Origin: Pseudomonas sp. PIC25
GTDB taxonomy: Bacteria; Pseudomonadota; Gammaproteobacteria; Pseudomonadales; Pseudomonadaceae
Direction of reading: 5' to 3'
NCBI RefSeq assembly: GCF_002286785.1
Contig: NZ_MUJY01000187.1
Coordinates: 1 to 64,000 of the forward strand
DNA length: 64,000 nt
Below, piece after piece: positions 34,787 to 43,666 of this stretch. The notes beneath the pieces were generated by a model. The model made no database searches. It saw nothing but the letters and a program-made list of their open reading frames with translations, and was not told the origin of the DNA. The translations under genes were made by a program, and so were the position numbers. Positions within the stretch are counted from its first letter, which is position 1. Each line of letters begins with the position of its first letter.

Positions 34787-35440
34787 GAAATTCCCTTTAG
34801 AGAGATCAGAATTATCTTTGACGATACTTTTAAAAGCTAAACGACCAAAAAACTAGCACATGGCCATTAAGGTGTCCATGCCAACTTTGGGCCTTTGTCA
34901 GGAATCCTTCAGCGGCTTCAACTGCTGATAGTCGGCTTTTCTGAAGGGCTGCCTTGGGTCGACTTCGGCCAGCCACGACTGGCGACAGTCGACCCAAAGG
35001 AGACATTTCGGAGCAGGTAAATGATGATCGCGATACCAGATAGCTTCAGCGCGTTGTCCCAGCGCCTAACGTATCTCCTGAATAAGCCGCTGTTCGATAC
35101 CTGCTTCATCCGTCTCCAAGGGAGCATCGATTTACCGCCACGATGCTTACGCGCCACATCCGCGATGCTCCTCAAGCGCAAGACTCCCCTGACCACTTCT
35201 CGCATTCGACCTAGCACGTTCCCAGACATAAACGGCGCCGGCCAAGGGCGCGCGCGGTACTCGCGCAGCCTTCATTTCCTGAAGCAGATTGGTTAGCCAT
35301 GACCAGCTTGTGCAGCAGCGCCCGCCTAGACCTGACGCACATCATGCATCGTCCGTCCGGCGACTCGATTGCCTTGCCTCCCACCTATGTGTTAACCCTT
35401 ACTTGGGTATGCAAGAGACCTTCAGCCACCAGGGATGACC
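34787..35440. other. 654-bp gap, no supported gene
   Basis: Open frames exist on both strands (35021-35296 plus, 34918-35229 minus), but neither has a good ribosome site or a recognisable product. The stretch contains AAGGGCTGCCTTGGGTCGACT near 34945 and the imperfect complement GTCGACCCAAAGG near 34989, a possible hairpin. The GC content returns to backbone level around 35100-35350, so this may be a decayed gene. Confidence 0.4.
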
Positions 35441-36085
35441 ATGAGCAAGAAGAAGCACGAACTCATTCCTCTCCTAGACTACCTGCGCATTCACCGCGTT
35501 ATCCGCAGCGTTTTAGACTCTGCCGGTGCAACAACTGACCGTGCATGTTGGTTCTTCAGCGTCGCAGGATCAGCAATCCTTCGTCACCACTACGGAAAAG
35601 ATGCCCAGCCACTTGCTGGAGCTGTTTGTTTTATGGTCAATGAAGAGGGGGCTAATGTTTTGTGTTTCGCCACAATCGATGGTAGCGAAATACATAGTTC
35701 CGTCGACGCTTTTCATGCAATGGTTGCCTGCGGCGACCATCTAATCGATTTCATGAGCCCGATTTTTAATGAGCACGCCATCTCTTCAGGGCTCGAAATT
35801 ATTCCCCCGTCAAAATCTTTCCAGCGTCTTATAAAGACTATGACTGGCTCCCATAATGCGCTGAGATTCGACGGAGATTTTTTCTTTGATCCAAATATCA
35901 AGTTGACTGAACACCTGACAAAACAGATCGCTCAAAGCCAGTTTCAGAACGATTTGATACAGGCATGCATTGCTTGGTATCGAAGACCCCCGAAGCCCAT
36001 TCCATCAACACTTACGGTAGGCGATGAGAAGAGGGAAATGCGGACGGTGAAACTCAAGGATGCAGCTGTCGAAGGAGCTTGGTAG
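35441..36085 (+). CDS. Hypothetical protein, possibly DUF2026-like
   Basis: This 214-residue soluble protein begins MSKKKHELIPLLDYLRIHRV. It has a Cys in ATTDRACWFFSVAGSAILR and His/Asp residues later (HAMVACGDHLIDFMSPIF), an order that could suit a papain/transglutaminase-like fold. I associate it weakly with DUF2026. CAGGG lies seven bases before ATG 35441; an ATG at 35435 is too close to that site. It stands alone between repeats. Function unknown. Confidence 0.55.
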   Translation: MSKKKHELIPLLDYLRIHRVIRSVLDSAGATTDRACWFFSVAGSAILRHHYGKDAQPLAGAVCFMVNEEGANVLCFATIDGSEIHSSVDAFHAMVACGDHLIDFMSPIFNEHAISSGLEIIPPSKSFQRLIKTMTGSHNALRFDGDFFFDPNIKLTEHLTKQIAQSQFQNDLIQACIAWYRRPPKPIPSTLTVGDEKREMRTVKLKDAAVEGAW

Positions 36086-36408
36086 CAGAAAAAAACGGGC
36101 CCTCAGGCCAGTAGGAGCAATCTTGAAAGATTCGGAAGGCGTACGCACCCCGCCAGGAACATCAGAAGTCTATTTGTAGCAACTCCATAAACCCAATCCC
36201 TGATTAAGGATTGATACCGCGGCCTGAGCTTAATCGTCTCAGCGCAAACCCGCCTCGGGTCAATTGCTGGCATTTACGTCAGGCTGCCACCGGCCAGAAG
36301 CGGATATTGAGGATCGTTCTATTTTTTGCCGGCGGGTGTCATGCTCATTGGACATATCAATGCAGACTCCCCCAAAGCCTGTAGCAGAATTTTTGCAAAG
36401 GAGCTGCC
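36086..36408 (+). other. Gap with dispersed repeat ahead of DUF2971 gene
   Basis: No gene is supported in these 323 bp. CGGCCAGAAGCGGA at 36291-36304 is a copy of the dispersed repeat family. Two short inverted segments (CAAAGCCTG area and GGCCCTCAGGCC at 36100) could form small hairpins. The promoter of the next gene should be within 36310-36400. Confidence 0.4.
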
Positions 36409-37152
36409 ATGCTTGTTTACAAATATATGAGCCTGCAAGGGCTAGACGCATGCTTGAGCCTGCGCACGATCAGGTTCACAAAGCCGGCCAACTTTAACGA
36501 TCCCTTCGACTGTGCTGCTGCAGCAGGGGGGACGATGGAAGGACTGAACATACACCCCGTTGGCTCGACCAATGCCGACAAGCTTTTCATGATCAGAAAT
36601 GGGATAGGCATACTTTCCCTAACTCGAAATCCGCTTAACCCCCTGATGTGGGCGCATTATGGAGAGAACCACAGGGGAGGCGTAATAGCTATAGACACCG
36701 AGGAAGCGGGCCTCGAGTGCAATAAGGCAAACATCATCTCTGCCAGCGCAGGCAACGTAATTTACACAACCGTCAGACCTAGCCTGGATGGCGATCATCT
36801 CCCTTACCATGACGAGCTCACGGCGCAACATGACAGGCTTATGCTTGAAAGGCTGTTCCTCTACAAGTCCTTGCATTGGTCATATGAGGAGGAGATCAGG
36901 GTGGCACGCCGCGTTGATTACACTCCACAGATGCGGTACCAAGATTTTGAGATTCCGAGTTCAGCCATTAAAGCTGTCTACCTAGGAGCCAAATATTTTC
37001 CTGCTCTGATAGATGACTACGACGGCCAGTTGCCACGAGTTCACTTAAAATACCGAGAACACGAAATATATCTTTGCAATCAAGATCGCCAGACCTGGGA
37101 TCTTCATGCAGAGCGCTTTGATCCTACAGGCTTTGGATTGCCTACCGATTAA
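36409..37152 (+). CDS. DUF2971 domain protein
   Basis: This 247-residue protein carries the DUF2971 signature: YKYMSLQGLDACLSLRTIRF, KPANFNDPFDCAAA, ILSLTRNPLNPLMWAHYGEN, HRGGVIAIDTE, LYKSLHWSYEEEIRVAR and AVYLGAKY. The family is frequent in mobile elements and defence islands; its biochemical function is not established. AAAGGAGCTGCC precedes ATG 36409. No membrane segment or signal is seen. It is a stand-alone gene flanked by dispersed repeats on both sides. Confidence 0.82.
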   Translation: MLVYKYMSLQGLDACLSLRTIRFTKPANFNDPFDCAAAAGGTMEGLNIHPVGSTNADKLFMIRNGIGILSLTRNPLNPLMWAHYGENHRGGVIAIDTEEAGLECNKANIISASAGNVIYTTVRPSLDGDHLPYHDELTAQHDRLMLERLFLYKSLHWSYEEEIRVARRVDYTPQMRYQDFEIPSSAIKAVYLGAKYFPALIDDYDGQLPRVHLKYREHEIYLCNQDRQTWDLHAERFDPTGFGLPTD

Positions 37153-37220
37153 CGTGGTCAAGATACAGCACGTGAAGGTCTGCTGTGTAGCCGCTCGTGA
37201 CAACTCTGCCTGTCGTGACT

Positions 37221-37235
37221 GACCGCTTCTGGCCG
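37221..37235 (-). repeat. Dispersed repeat, inverted copy
   Basis: GACCGCTTCTGGCCG is the complement of the element at 33238 and 36291, and so lies in opposite orientation. It sits 70 bp downstream of the DUF2971 gene, near the boundary between accessory cargo and the conjugation block. Confidence 0.5.
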
Positions 37236-37388
37236 TTCTCTGCCTGTTTGACCAAAAGATTAGAGCGGTCAAATTCTTTGCAAAAGGCTGAGCAATATCG
37301 CCAATTGGGCGGGCAAGAAATGGTCGGTGAGGGGGCGTAGCCGCCGATCTGCTGTGAAGGGGCTCAGCTCGGTATCGAAGGAAAGAAC

Positions 37389-37410
37389 CAGGCGCCCAGA
37401 AGGGCGCCTG
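37389..37410 (-). terminator. Intrinsic terminator after RadC-like gene
   Basis: CAGGCGCCC and its complement GGGCGCCTG close an AGAA/TTCT loop; the 9-bp GC-rich stem lies 4 bp past the stop of the minus-strand gene at 37415. On that strand it is followed by GTTCTTTCC. It should end the large minus-strand transcript covering the TraC, Dsb-like and RadC genes. Confidence 0.75.
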
Positions 37411-37414
37411 ATGA

Positions 37415-37915
37415 TTACAACAGCCCGGCCTCAGCAAGCGAATAGGGCTCGCCTTGACCCACGATGAAATGATCCAGCACGCGGATATCCGCATAGGCCA
37501 ACGCCTCCTTTAGCCGCTGCGTCAGCGCTCTGTCCGCAACACTGGGCTCGGTTACCCCTGAAGGATGGTTGTGGCAGAAGATGACCGCCGCGGCGTTGTG
37601 CTCGATGGCCCGCTTGAGGACGACACGCGGGTAGACCGCGGCGCCGTCGATCGTTCCATGGAACAGGTGCTCGACGGCCAGGACACGGTTTTTGGCATCC
37701 AGAAACAGGGCTGCGAATACTTCATGCGGTTCACCGGCCAGGCGCAGCCGGAGGAATTGCCGCACCGCTACGGGGTCTTCGAGCGCGGAACCTCGCTGAA
37801 AGACCCGATGCTCCAACAACGCGATGGCGTGTTTGATGATCCAGTCATCGTAGCGGGATGCGATTGACGAAGCGGCCGTGGTGGCGGCTTTCGAGAAAGC
37901 GAGCGAAGCAGACAT
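37415..37915 (-). CDS. radC: RadC-like JAB-domain protein (MPN+/JAMM)
   Basis: This 166-residue protein is an orphan RadC domain with the JAMM metal motif HNHPSG...VAD (~109-122), preceded by [18 protein letters not shown] and [18 protein letters not shown]. The N-terminal helix-hairpin-helix part of chromosomal RadC is missing, as is normal for mobile-element copies. TTGGAGGTTCTC before ATG 37915 fixes the start. It is the last gene of the minus-strand block. Function in ICEs is unknown; a metal-dependent hydrolase or DNA-related role is inferred. Confidence 0.9.
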   Translation of the reverse strand: MSASLAFSKAATTAASSIASRYDDWIIKHAIALLEHRVFQRGSALEDPVAVRQFLRLRLAGEPHEVFAALFLDAKNRVLAVEHLFHGTIDGAAVYPRVVLKRAIEHNAAAVIFCHNHPSGVTEPSVADRALTQRLKEALAYADIRVLDHFIVGQGEPYSLAEAGLL

Positions 37916-38091
37916 GAGAACCTCCAAGAGTTGGGGAGGCGCTCTTTCCCCTGGGAGGGGCGAGCCCTCCAGGGACGAGATAACAACAGCATCCACCAGC
38001 GAATGAACACTGGCTGTTCGCACAAGGGATGCGGGGCGAACAGGGGGGGTGGTCAACGCGGGAAACCGCGCCGTAGCCTTGAAGACCATGG

Positions 38092-38829
38092 CTACTTGGG
38101 CTTGCTGACGGAGTCAGCTTGCGTTCTTGAATCATCTATCTCTTCAGACGCGTCGGCGGGACTGGCCAGCAGATCCAGCGCCGATAACAGCGCGTCGCCG
38201 TCGACCGGACCATGGAGCAGGATCGTTTTGCCCGAATTCCGGTCGTGAAGTCTCAGTGTTGGCGTTCCCACAATGCCGTCGCGGGCGGCTGCTTCGGTCT
38301 GCGTGCGGATGATGGCGTCGGGGCGATCACTGTCGAGACACGCCTGTAAGGCCGGTGTCAGATCGGGATACGCCGTATCGGCCGGCAGCCCCTGGCCGCT
38401 GCTCCGCGTATGCCGGTATATCCAGGCCGCCGCCGACCAGAAGGCGTCATGTCCACCGACTTCACCGGCGCACTCGGCCAGCCGGGCTTCTCGCTGGGCC
38501 GCCAGGTTGTGCATGGGCAGCGGCAGGTGGTGCCATTGCCCGTTCACGTCGGGGTTCGCATCGATCCAGCGCGTCAGCGCCGGGAGGTAGTCGCGGCAGT
38601 AGGGGCACTCCAGATCGGCATACAGGACCACGGTGAAGCGGGCGTCGGCGCGGCCATATAGCCAGGGTGGGCCGGCCGACTTGGACCTCGACGACACGGA
38701 CGAGTGGTCCTGGGATGCCCCCGAAGAGTAGGCGATCCACCAGAGCCCACCGCCTGCCGCGAGTATCAGCAACAAGGCCAGCCACCCGGCAAAGGCGCGT
38801 GGGGAATGGGCGGGAGTCGGGGGCTGCAT
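38092..38829 (-). CDS. Membrane-anchored DsbA/DsbG-like thioredoxin-fold protein
   Basis: This 245-residue protein has an N-terminal membrane anchor (~12-32, [20 protein letters not shown]) and a periplasmic thioredoxin fold with active site CPYC ([15 protein letters not shown], ~77-80). A helical insert and the cis-Pro segment [12 protein letters not shown] follow. It likely forms or shuffles disulphides in the Cys-rich TraU-like and PFL_4711-like proteins. The start is ATG 38829, five bases after GGAGG; upstream in-frame ATG 38832 and GTG 38841 lie too near that site. It is close behind the TraC-like ATPase gene, in the usual ICE order. Confidence 0.85.
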   Translation of the reverse strand: MQPPTPAHSPRAFAGWLALLLILAAGGGLWWIAYSSGASQDHSSVSSRSKSAGPPWLYGRADARFTVVLYADLECPYCRDYLPALTRWIDANPDVNGQWHHLPLPMHNLAAQREARLAECAGEVGGHDAFWSAAAWIYRHTRSSGQGLPADTAYPDLTPALQACLDSDRPDAIIRTQTEAAARDGIVGTPTLRLHDRNSGKTILLHGPVDGDALLSALDLLASPADASEEIDDSRTQADSVSKPK

Positions 38830-38844
38830 CATCGCCTCCACCGA

Positions 38845-41715
38845 TCAGACCAGGCCATCCAGCGGCAAGGGCTCGATGCCTCGGGCGCGGTCGATCTTCT
38901 CGGACACCCGGAACGCGGCCTCCAGTTCGCTGATGCCGTGCTGCTGCATCAGTTGGTAGCGCTCGGCTTTCTCCTCCGGTTCGGTCATCGCCGTGGCCAG
39001 GTACAGGCTCGGCGGCACGGCACGAAACAGCACCTCCATCGACTTCGACAGGATCACGCCTTCCGAATACTTGCCGGCCTCCTTGCGGGCCGACAGCATC
39101 AGCGCCTTCTGCGAGGGATTGAGTTCGCGGAAGCGGGCGATCTTCTCCACCTCGTCCGGCGGCATCGACAGGCAGACCCACCACTCGATCATGTTGAGCA
39201 TGGGTTCGGCGGCCTTCGGCAGATCGTCCAGGTTCTGCGTGGCCAACCAGAACCACGTGCCTAACTTGCGCCACATCTTGGTGATCTTGACCACGTAGGG
39301 CGCCAGCAGCGGGTTCTTGGTGATGATGTGCCCCTCGTCGGTGACGTTGATGATGGGGCGGCCGAGAAACTGGTCACGCTCGGCGATGTTGTTGACCGTG
39401 TTGATCAGCGAGATGTAGGCGATGGAGAGCTGGGCGTTGTAGCCCTCGCGCGCGAAGGTCGCCAGATCCACGAGGGTGAGGTCGGCTTCCGGCCAGGGCG
39501 TGCCGGGCCGGTCGAACATCTCGCCGTCCAGGCCCTGGCAGAACATATCCATCGCATCGGCCATCTCCAGCAACCGTAGACGTCGCACGTCCGGCAGGGC
39601 AGGGTCGCCGCCGCGCTCCCGCAAGGCATCGCGCACGTCCCGGGTCAGGACGGTCCGCTGCTCAGCCGCGCCCCGGTGGGCGGCGTCCAGGATGCACTGG
39701 CGGATCAGGCTGCGATCCGCGCGGGTCATCCGCGCCTCCTCCTTGTCTTCGCCGCCGGTGATCATCAGCCGCGCGGTGATCTCCAGCTCACCCAGCACGT
39801 CGCGTTGCTCGTCGTGGTCGGGAGCGGCCGACGTGTGCGCTTCCTCGTCCAGCACGTCGGCATCCAATGTCTGCACCTGGCCGGGCGTTTCGACCAACCG
39901 CCAGGCATCGGCGAACGGGGCCAGGCTCACGCCGGCGCCGGGCGCCAGTTTTACCCGGTGCACCGTCAGCCCCAGGCGCTGCGCGAATTCACCCCACAGC
40001 CCGAAGCTGTTGCCGGCTTCCACGATGAACAACCGGGGTCGGTAGATGGCGGTGACCTGGTTGAGCAGGTTGTTGAGCGTGGCGCTCTTGCCCGAGCCGG
40101 TGGGGCCGAACAGGAACAGGTGCGCGTTCATTTGCCGGTCGTGGCGATTGAGCGGATCGAAGGTGATCGTGCCTCCGCCCCGGTTGAACAGCGTGATGCC
40201 GGGGTGGCCGGTGCCCTGGCTGCGCCCCCAGACTGGCGACAGGTTGGCGGCATGCTGGGCGAACATCAGTTGCGTGTACCAGTGGCGCCGATCCTTGGCC
40301 GGATCGAAGACGCACGGCAGCCAGCGCAGGTAGCTGTTGAGCGGTGCGACCTCATCCTCCTCGCGCACCGGCTGCAGGCCGGCATTGAGCATCACGTTGG
40401 CCAACTGCAGGCCGCGTGCCTCCAGTTCCGCTTCATCGCGACCCCGCAGATAGAAGACCAGCGCACCGCGATAGAGCTTGTGCGCGCTGCCGATCATCGA
40501 GCGGGCCTGTTGCACGTCCTGACGGGTCTGCTCCGAGGCCAATGTATCGCCGACGGCTTTGCGGCTCAGATGATTGAGGTGCGACTCCAGCACGTCCTGG
40601 GGCGAGGCGACCAGCGTCAGGCACATGATCGTGTCCTCGGGCATCTGGTCGAACAGCGCATTGACGGCATCGCCCTTACGGGTCTCGCCGGTCAGGTGAC
40701 CGGTGCTGGGTGGCGTGCGCAGCCGGTCCATGACCATGACCCGGTGCGGCATGCCGTCGAAGTACCACAGGCCACTGTCCACGTCCGAGCGCGGCTGGCT
40801 GAAGAACAGGCGCTGGGCGAAGTCGGTGCCGCTGGCCAGCTCGATTTCGCCTTCCTCGGTCTCCTCGGGATAGCGCGTCAACGCATAGAAGCGCTCGCGG
40901 TCGGCGTCGGTCGGGCCAAGGAGGGTGGGGTTCGGATTGAACCAGCGCAGCAACCAGGCATGGATATCGGCGGCGACCATCCGACGCCCCTGGACGCCGG
41001 CATTGGCCAGCGCGCCCAGCAACCGGTCGCAGATCACCGTCAGCGCGTGTTCCGGCGACTGGCCGCGGCGGGCGTCATGGACGGCTGCTCGCCGATACAC
41101 CACCATCCGCACGCGCCGGACCTGGCCGCGCCACGGCAGGCGGGTGACGGTGCTGTCCTCGAACAGGCCGCCTGGTTTGGCGATGGCGCGCAGATGGTGC
41201 GCGAAGAACCGCAGGTAGAACTCCGTGAAGGCGCTGCCCCGAGCACGGGGCTGGACATAGTTGCGCAATGTCCGCAGGTAGTGATCCCAACTGGTCTCGT
41301 CCTGGGCATAAAGCTGGACCACCCAGGGGTTGTCTTCAAGTTCGTCGAAGCTGTCCTGGAGGGCGTTTTCCAGCGCATCGCGTGCCTGACACAGCCACGC
41401 CGACTCCCGGCCTTCGGTACCAAGGGGCGTCAACTCATAAAACGCCGCCACCGACTGGCCGTCTTCCAGCAGCAGGCTCCTGGAGGCGGGCAGGTACTCG
41501 ACCCAGGGGAGCATGTCCACGAAGGAGGGTGCCACGTCGTAGAGCGCTTGCTCGTCGGCCAGGGTGGCGGCGGCATGCGGGGGCTCTTCGCCTGGAACAG
41601 GAATGCCGTGCGTAGCGAGTCGTTGCGCGTGCATATCCCAGGTGTCGGGTGCTTCCTCATCCCCAAGGGCAAGAGGGCTTTCGCCAGGAACGCGTTCGGC
41701 ACGGAAGCGCTTCAT
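38845..41715 (-). CDS. Conjugative transfer ATPase, PFL_4706 family (TraC/VirB4-like)
   Basis: This 956-residue cytoplasmic ATPase powers pilus assembly. Walker A is LFGPTGSGKSATLNN (~535-545), Walker B INVTDEGHIITKNP (~788), followed by WFWLATQNLDDLP. The N-terminal third is the TraC_F-like domain (VEYLPASRSLLLEDGQSVAA). Length and order match TIGR03744 of PFGI-1 ICEs. It should be preceded by the TIGR03751 lipoprotein gene, but here PAPS-reductase-like and other cargo genes (41717-45426) stand between, with only 1 bp between the PAPS-like stop and this ATG. Confidence 0.93.
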   Translation of the reverse strand: MKRFRAERVPGESPLALGDEEAPDTWDMHAQRLATHGIPVPGEEPPHAAATLADEQALYDVAPSFVDMLPWVEYLPASRSLLLEDGQSVAAFYELTPLGTEGRESAWLCQARDALENALQDSFDELEDNPWVVQLYAQDETSWDHYLRTLRNYVQPRARGSAFTEFYLRFFAHHLRAIAKPGGLFEDSTVTRLPWRGQVRRVRMVVYRRAAVHDARRGQSPEHALTVICDRLLGALANAGVQGRRMVAADIHAWLLRWFNPNPTLLGPTDADRERFYALTRYPEETEEGEIELASGTDFAQRLFFSQPRSDVDSGLWYFDGMPHRVMVMDRLRTPPSTGHLTGETRKGDAVNALFDQMPEDTIMCLTLVASPQDVLESHLNHLSRKAVGDTLASEQTRQDVQQARSMIGSAHKLYRGALVFYLRGRDEAELEARGLQLANVMLNAGLQPVREEDEVAPLNSYLRWLPCVFDPAKDRRHWYTQLMFAQHAANLSPVWGRSQGTGHPGITLFNRGGGTITFDPLNRHDRQMNAHLFLFGPTGSGKSATLNNLLNQVTAIYRPRLFIVEAGNSFGLWGEFAQRLGLTVHRVKLAPGAGVSLAPFADAWRLVETPGQVQTLDADVLDEEAHTSAAPDHDEQRDVLGELEITARLMITGGEDKEEARMTRADRSLIRQCILDAAHRGAAEQRTVLTRDVRDALRERGGDPALPDVRRLRLLEMADAMDMFCQGLDGEMFDRPGTPWPEADLTLVDLATFAREGYNAQLSIAYISLINTVNNIAERDQFLGRPIINVTDEGHIITKNPLLAPYVVKITKMWRKLGTWFWLATQNLDDLPKAAEPMLNMIEWWVCLSMPPDEVEKIARFRELNPSQKALMLSARKEAGKYSEGVILSKSMEVLFRAVPPSLYLATAMTEPEEKAERYQLMQQHGISELEAAFRVSEKIDRARGIEPLPLDGLV

Positions 41716-41716
41716 G

Positions 41717-42775
41717 TCAGGCGCGCTCGCAGAGACCCAGATCGGAACTGCAGCCGCCGCCCGTCTGGTGTTCGAAGAACATGCCGTACTGGCGACCGCC
41801 GTGGGTGGTGCGGCTCCATTCGACCAAGGTGCGAATGCGGGCGTATTCGCCTGGGTGTTCCGTATCCATCGGGTCTGTTACGGCGGGAAAGAACGTGGCG
41901 GCCCGACGTTTGTTGGCTGCGGAAACGATGGCTTCCCACCGTTCAATACGGTCGATGTGCTCGGGAAAACGGTCGGCGATTGCGCGCAGTTCCGATTTGC
42001 GGCAGTTGACGCACGGCAGGCAACCCACCCGCTGCATTCCCATGGCATAGAGCGGGTTGGGCCTCAGTCCGTGCCTCCGGTGTTGAGCCCAAACGTCGTC
42101 GACGCTCCAGTGACGGATGGGGCGCCAGATCACCGCCCCGGATTCGTGGTGGTTGTATCGGCGTTGTCTGGCACGGTTCCGGCTCTCCTCAGCGCGGATA
42201 CCCAGCCATTGCAACACGGGACCGCGCCGCAGCATCGGGCCAACGATTTGCGTGGTGATGGGAATTTCCTTGAGTTCCCCGGTACAGAACTGCGACATCC
42301 GCGCGGGAAACCGCCCTTTGCTGATGCAGAGATCCAGGAAGGGAATGCCCGTCGGCTCATGCAACGCCGCTGCTTCGGCCACGATGGCGTGGGGGATGCC
42401 TTGCTTGGGCCACTCCCGCAGCACATAGTCGCGGTGACGCCGCAACGCTTCGGTGAAGTCGGCTCGAACAACCTCGACTTTCGGACCACCGGTGCGTTCA
42501 TGCAATCGGCCGACATACTCGTAGGTCAGCTCATGCTCATTGCCGGTATCGGCAAAGACGGCCCGGAAGGGGCGGCCAGATTCCATGGCGAGCAGATAGA
42601 CCGCTGTGGAATCCTTTCCCCCGGAAACGCTGACGAGGTGTTGAACACGCAGCGCCTTCTGGTGGTTCGTGCGAGTGCGACGAATGGGGGCGGGCGCGGT
42701 GGTTTGCGGCGAAAGCCCAATGCGCCTGGGATGGAGGTGGTCAGTGGAGCGACGTACGGGCTGGCGGCTGTTCAT
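41717..42775 (-). CDS. PAPS-reductase/ATP-pyrophosphatase family protein
   Basis: This 352-residue protein contains the PP-loop LVSVSGGKDSTAVYLLA (~50), DTGNEHELTYEYV, a central CTGELK and Cys clusters (GCLPCVNCRKSEL, GGGCSSDLGLC). It belongs to the phosphoadenosine-phosphosulphate reductase superfamily, which includes DndC of DNA phosphorothioation. No dnd partners are present, and the Cys layout resembles phage/ICE-encoded orphans. It probably activates a substrate by adenylation; target unknown. The ATG at 42775 has a weak ribosome site. It is placed inside the tra block directly before the TraC-like ATPase gene, and divergent from the HEPN-like gene. Confidence 0.85.
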   Translation of the reverse strand: MNSRQPVRRSTDHLHPRRIGLSPQTTAPAPIRRTRTNHQKALRVQHLVSVSGGKDSTAVYLLAMESGRPFRAVFADTGNEHELTYEYVGRLHERTGGPKVEVVRADFTEALRRHRDYVLREWPKQGIPHAIVAEAAALHEPTGIPFLDLCISKGRFPARMSQFCTGELKEIPITTQIVGPMLRRGPVLQWLGIRAEESRNRARQRRYNHHESGAVIWRPIRHWSVDDVWAQHRRHGLRPNPLYAMGMQRVGCLPCVNCRKSELRAIADRFPEHIDRIERWEAIVSAANKRRAATFFPAVTDPMDTEHPGEYARIRTLVEWSRTTHGGRQYGMFFEHQTGGGCSSDLGLCERA

Positions 42776-42970
42776 GCCGCGAGTGTCGGGCCGTCAGACC
42801 TGGCGACACCATTGGGAAACCGTTCTGACTGCATCCCGCATTTCTGCTGGTTCGTGATGAGGCGTCGGCGTGCACAGGCTTCCGTGGTTGCTCGGATGAC
42901 GGACGGGCAGTGAGTTATGTCCCCAAGTTATGCTTGCGGTTGGTCGCTGGGAAACACTAAGGACGTTTTG

Positions 42971-43627
42971 ATGAGCCTGGATGGGGATGAGCAGCTCTTT
43001 GAAACCCAGCATGGGCGAATCTGCTTTGTGATTGTTGAAGAAGAGATGAGGGCGGTATTTGATCTTCTCGCCGGTATGGCAGAGTCAACGAACTCTGAGG
43101 TTGAGCATGTCTGCGAACAACGGCGCGGCCTGCTGGAGGGTGAAGTCATCACACATGACGAGTGGGGTGACGTCTCGGAAGATGTTTTGTTTGGCCTCGA
43201 AGAGGTGTTGCTGCCGCACGCGCGTTACGTGCAAGGCCCCTTATCCAACATTGCTTCGTCGTTGCTGATCTTCGCCTTCTTGGAAAGGGCGTTGCGTGTG
43301 GTGGCCAGGGATGTTGCGCACGATTCCTCGTCCGTTGAAAGGTTCCTCCGTAAGAATGGGCGCGCGGGCAAGATCAGGGGATATCTCGCGTTTCTGCAGC
43401 ACGAAGTGGCATTACAGTTCGGCGTCCCGCCCAGGTTGGAGGAGATGCTGGAGCACGAACGGAGGCTGAGGAACGACTTCGCTCATGGCAACTGGGACGT
43501 GGCGGACAGGCAACCGCGAAGCGGTTTCCTGATGAAGGCATTTGAAACCATGAGCGAGTTATTCAATGCGTTGGAGCAGGCTGTTGAAATGGCAACTACC
43601 TCAGTCCAGATGCGGTCGGCCCAATAG
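42971..43627 (+). CDS. HEPN-like protein of unknown function
   Basis: This 218-residue helical, acidic protein has ERRLRNDFAHGNWD near residue 165, which contains the R-x4-H motif of HEPN ribonucleases. The N-terminal half is also helical (VFDLLAGMAESTNSEVEHV). AAGGACGTTTTG before ATG 42971 is a good ribosome site, so the upstream ATG at 42917 is unlikely. It is the only plus-strand gene inside the tra block and ends at a strong hairpin. HEPN proteins often act as RNase toxins in defence systems; here no antitoxin-like partner is adjacent. Confidence 0.65.
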   Translation: MSLDGDEQLFETQHGRICFVIVEEEMRAVFDLLAGMAESTNSEVEHVCEQRRGLLEGEVITHDEWGDVSEDVLFGLEEVLLPHARYVQGPLSNIASSLLIFAFLERALRVVARDVAHDSSSVERFLRKNGRAGKIRGYLAFLQHEVALQFGVPPRLEEMLEHERRLRNDFAHGNWDVADRQPRSGFLMKAFETMSELFNALEQAVEMATTSVQMRSAQ

Positions 43628-43651
43628 CGTCAGTGCTGACGTCCGACCGCA
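43611..43651. terminator. Strong bidirectional hairpin between convergent genes
   Basis: The outer stem TGCGGTCGG/CCGACCGCA (43611-43619 with 43643-43651) encloses an inner CGTCAG-TG-CTGACG hairpin (43628-43641). It covers the 3' end of the HEPN-like gene and precedes the stop of the convergent SUKH-like gene by 15 bp. Position and stability suit a two-way terminator. Confidence 0.6.
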
Positions 43652-43666
43652 GTCTAAATTGGCGCA

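Noticed and set aside
35021..35296. 91-codon plus-strand frame in the 34.8-35.4 kb gap
   Set aside because: No ribosome site and no recognisable domain; kept only as part of the gap description.
29695..36304. CRISPR array suggested by recurring short repeats
   Set aside because: The repeats are separated by hundreds to thousands of bases, vary in sequence and flank genes; spacing is not that of CRISPR.
39676..42009. 777-codon plus-strand frame opposite the TraC-like ATPase gene
   Set aside because: Antisense shadow; the minus strand has both Walker motifs and family length.
41717..42775. DNA phosphorothioation (Dnd) system
   Set aside because: The PAPS-reductase-like protein has the DndC-like PP-loop, but no dndB, D or E or cysteine desulphurase gene is near.
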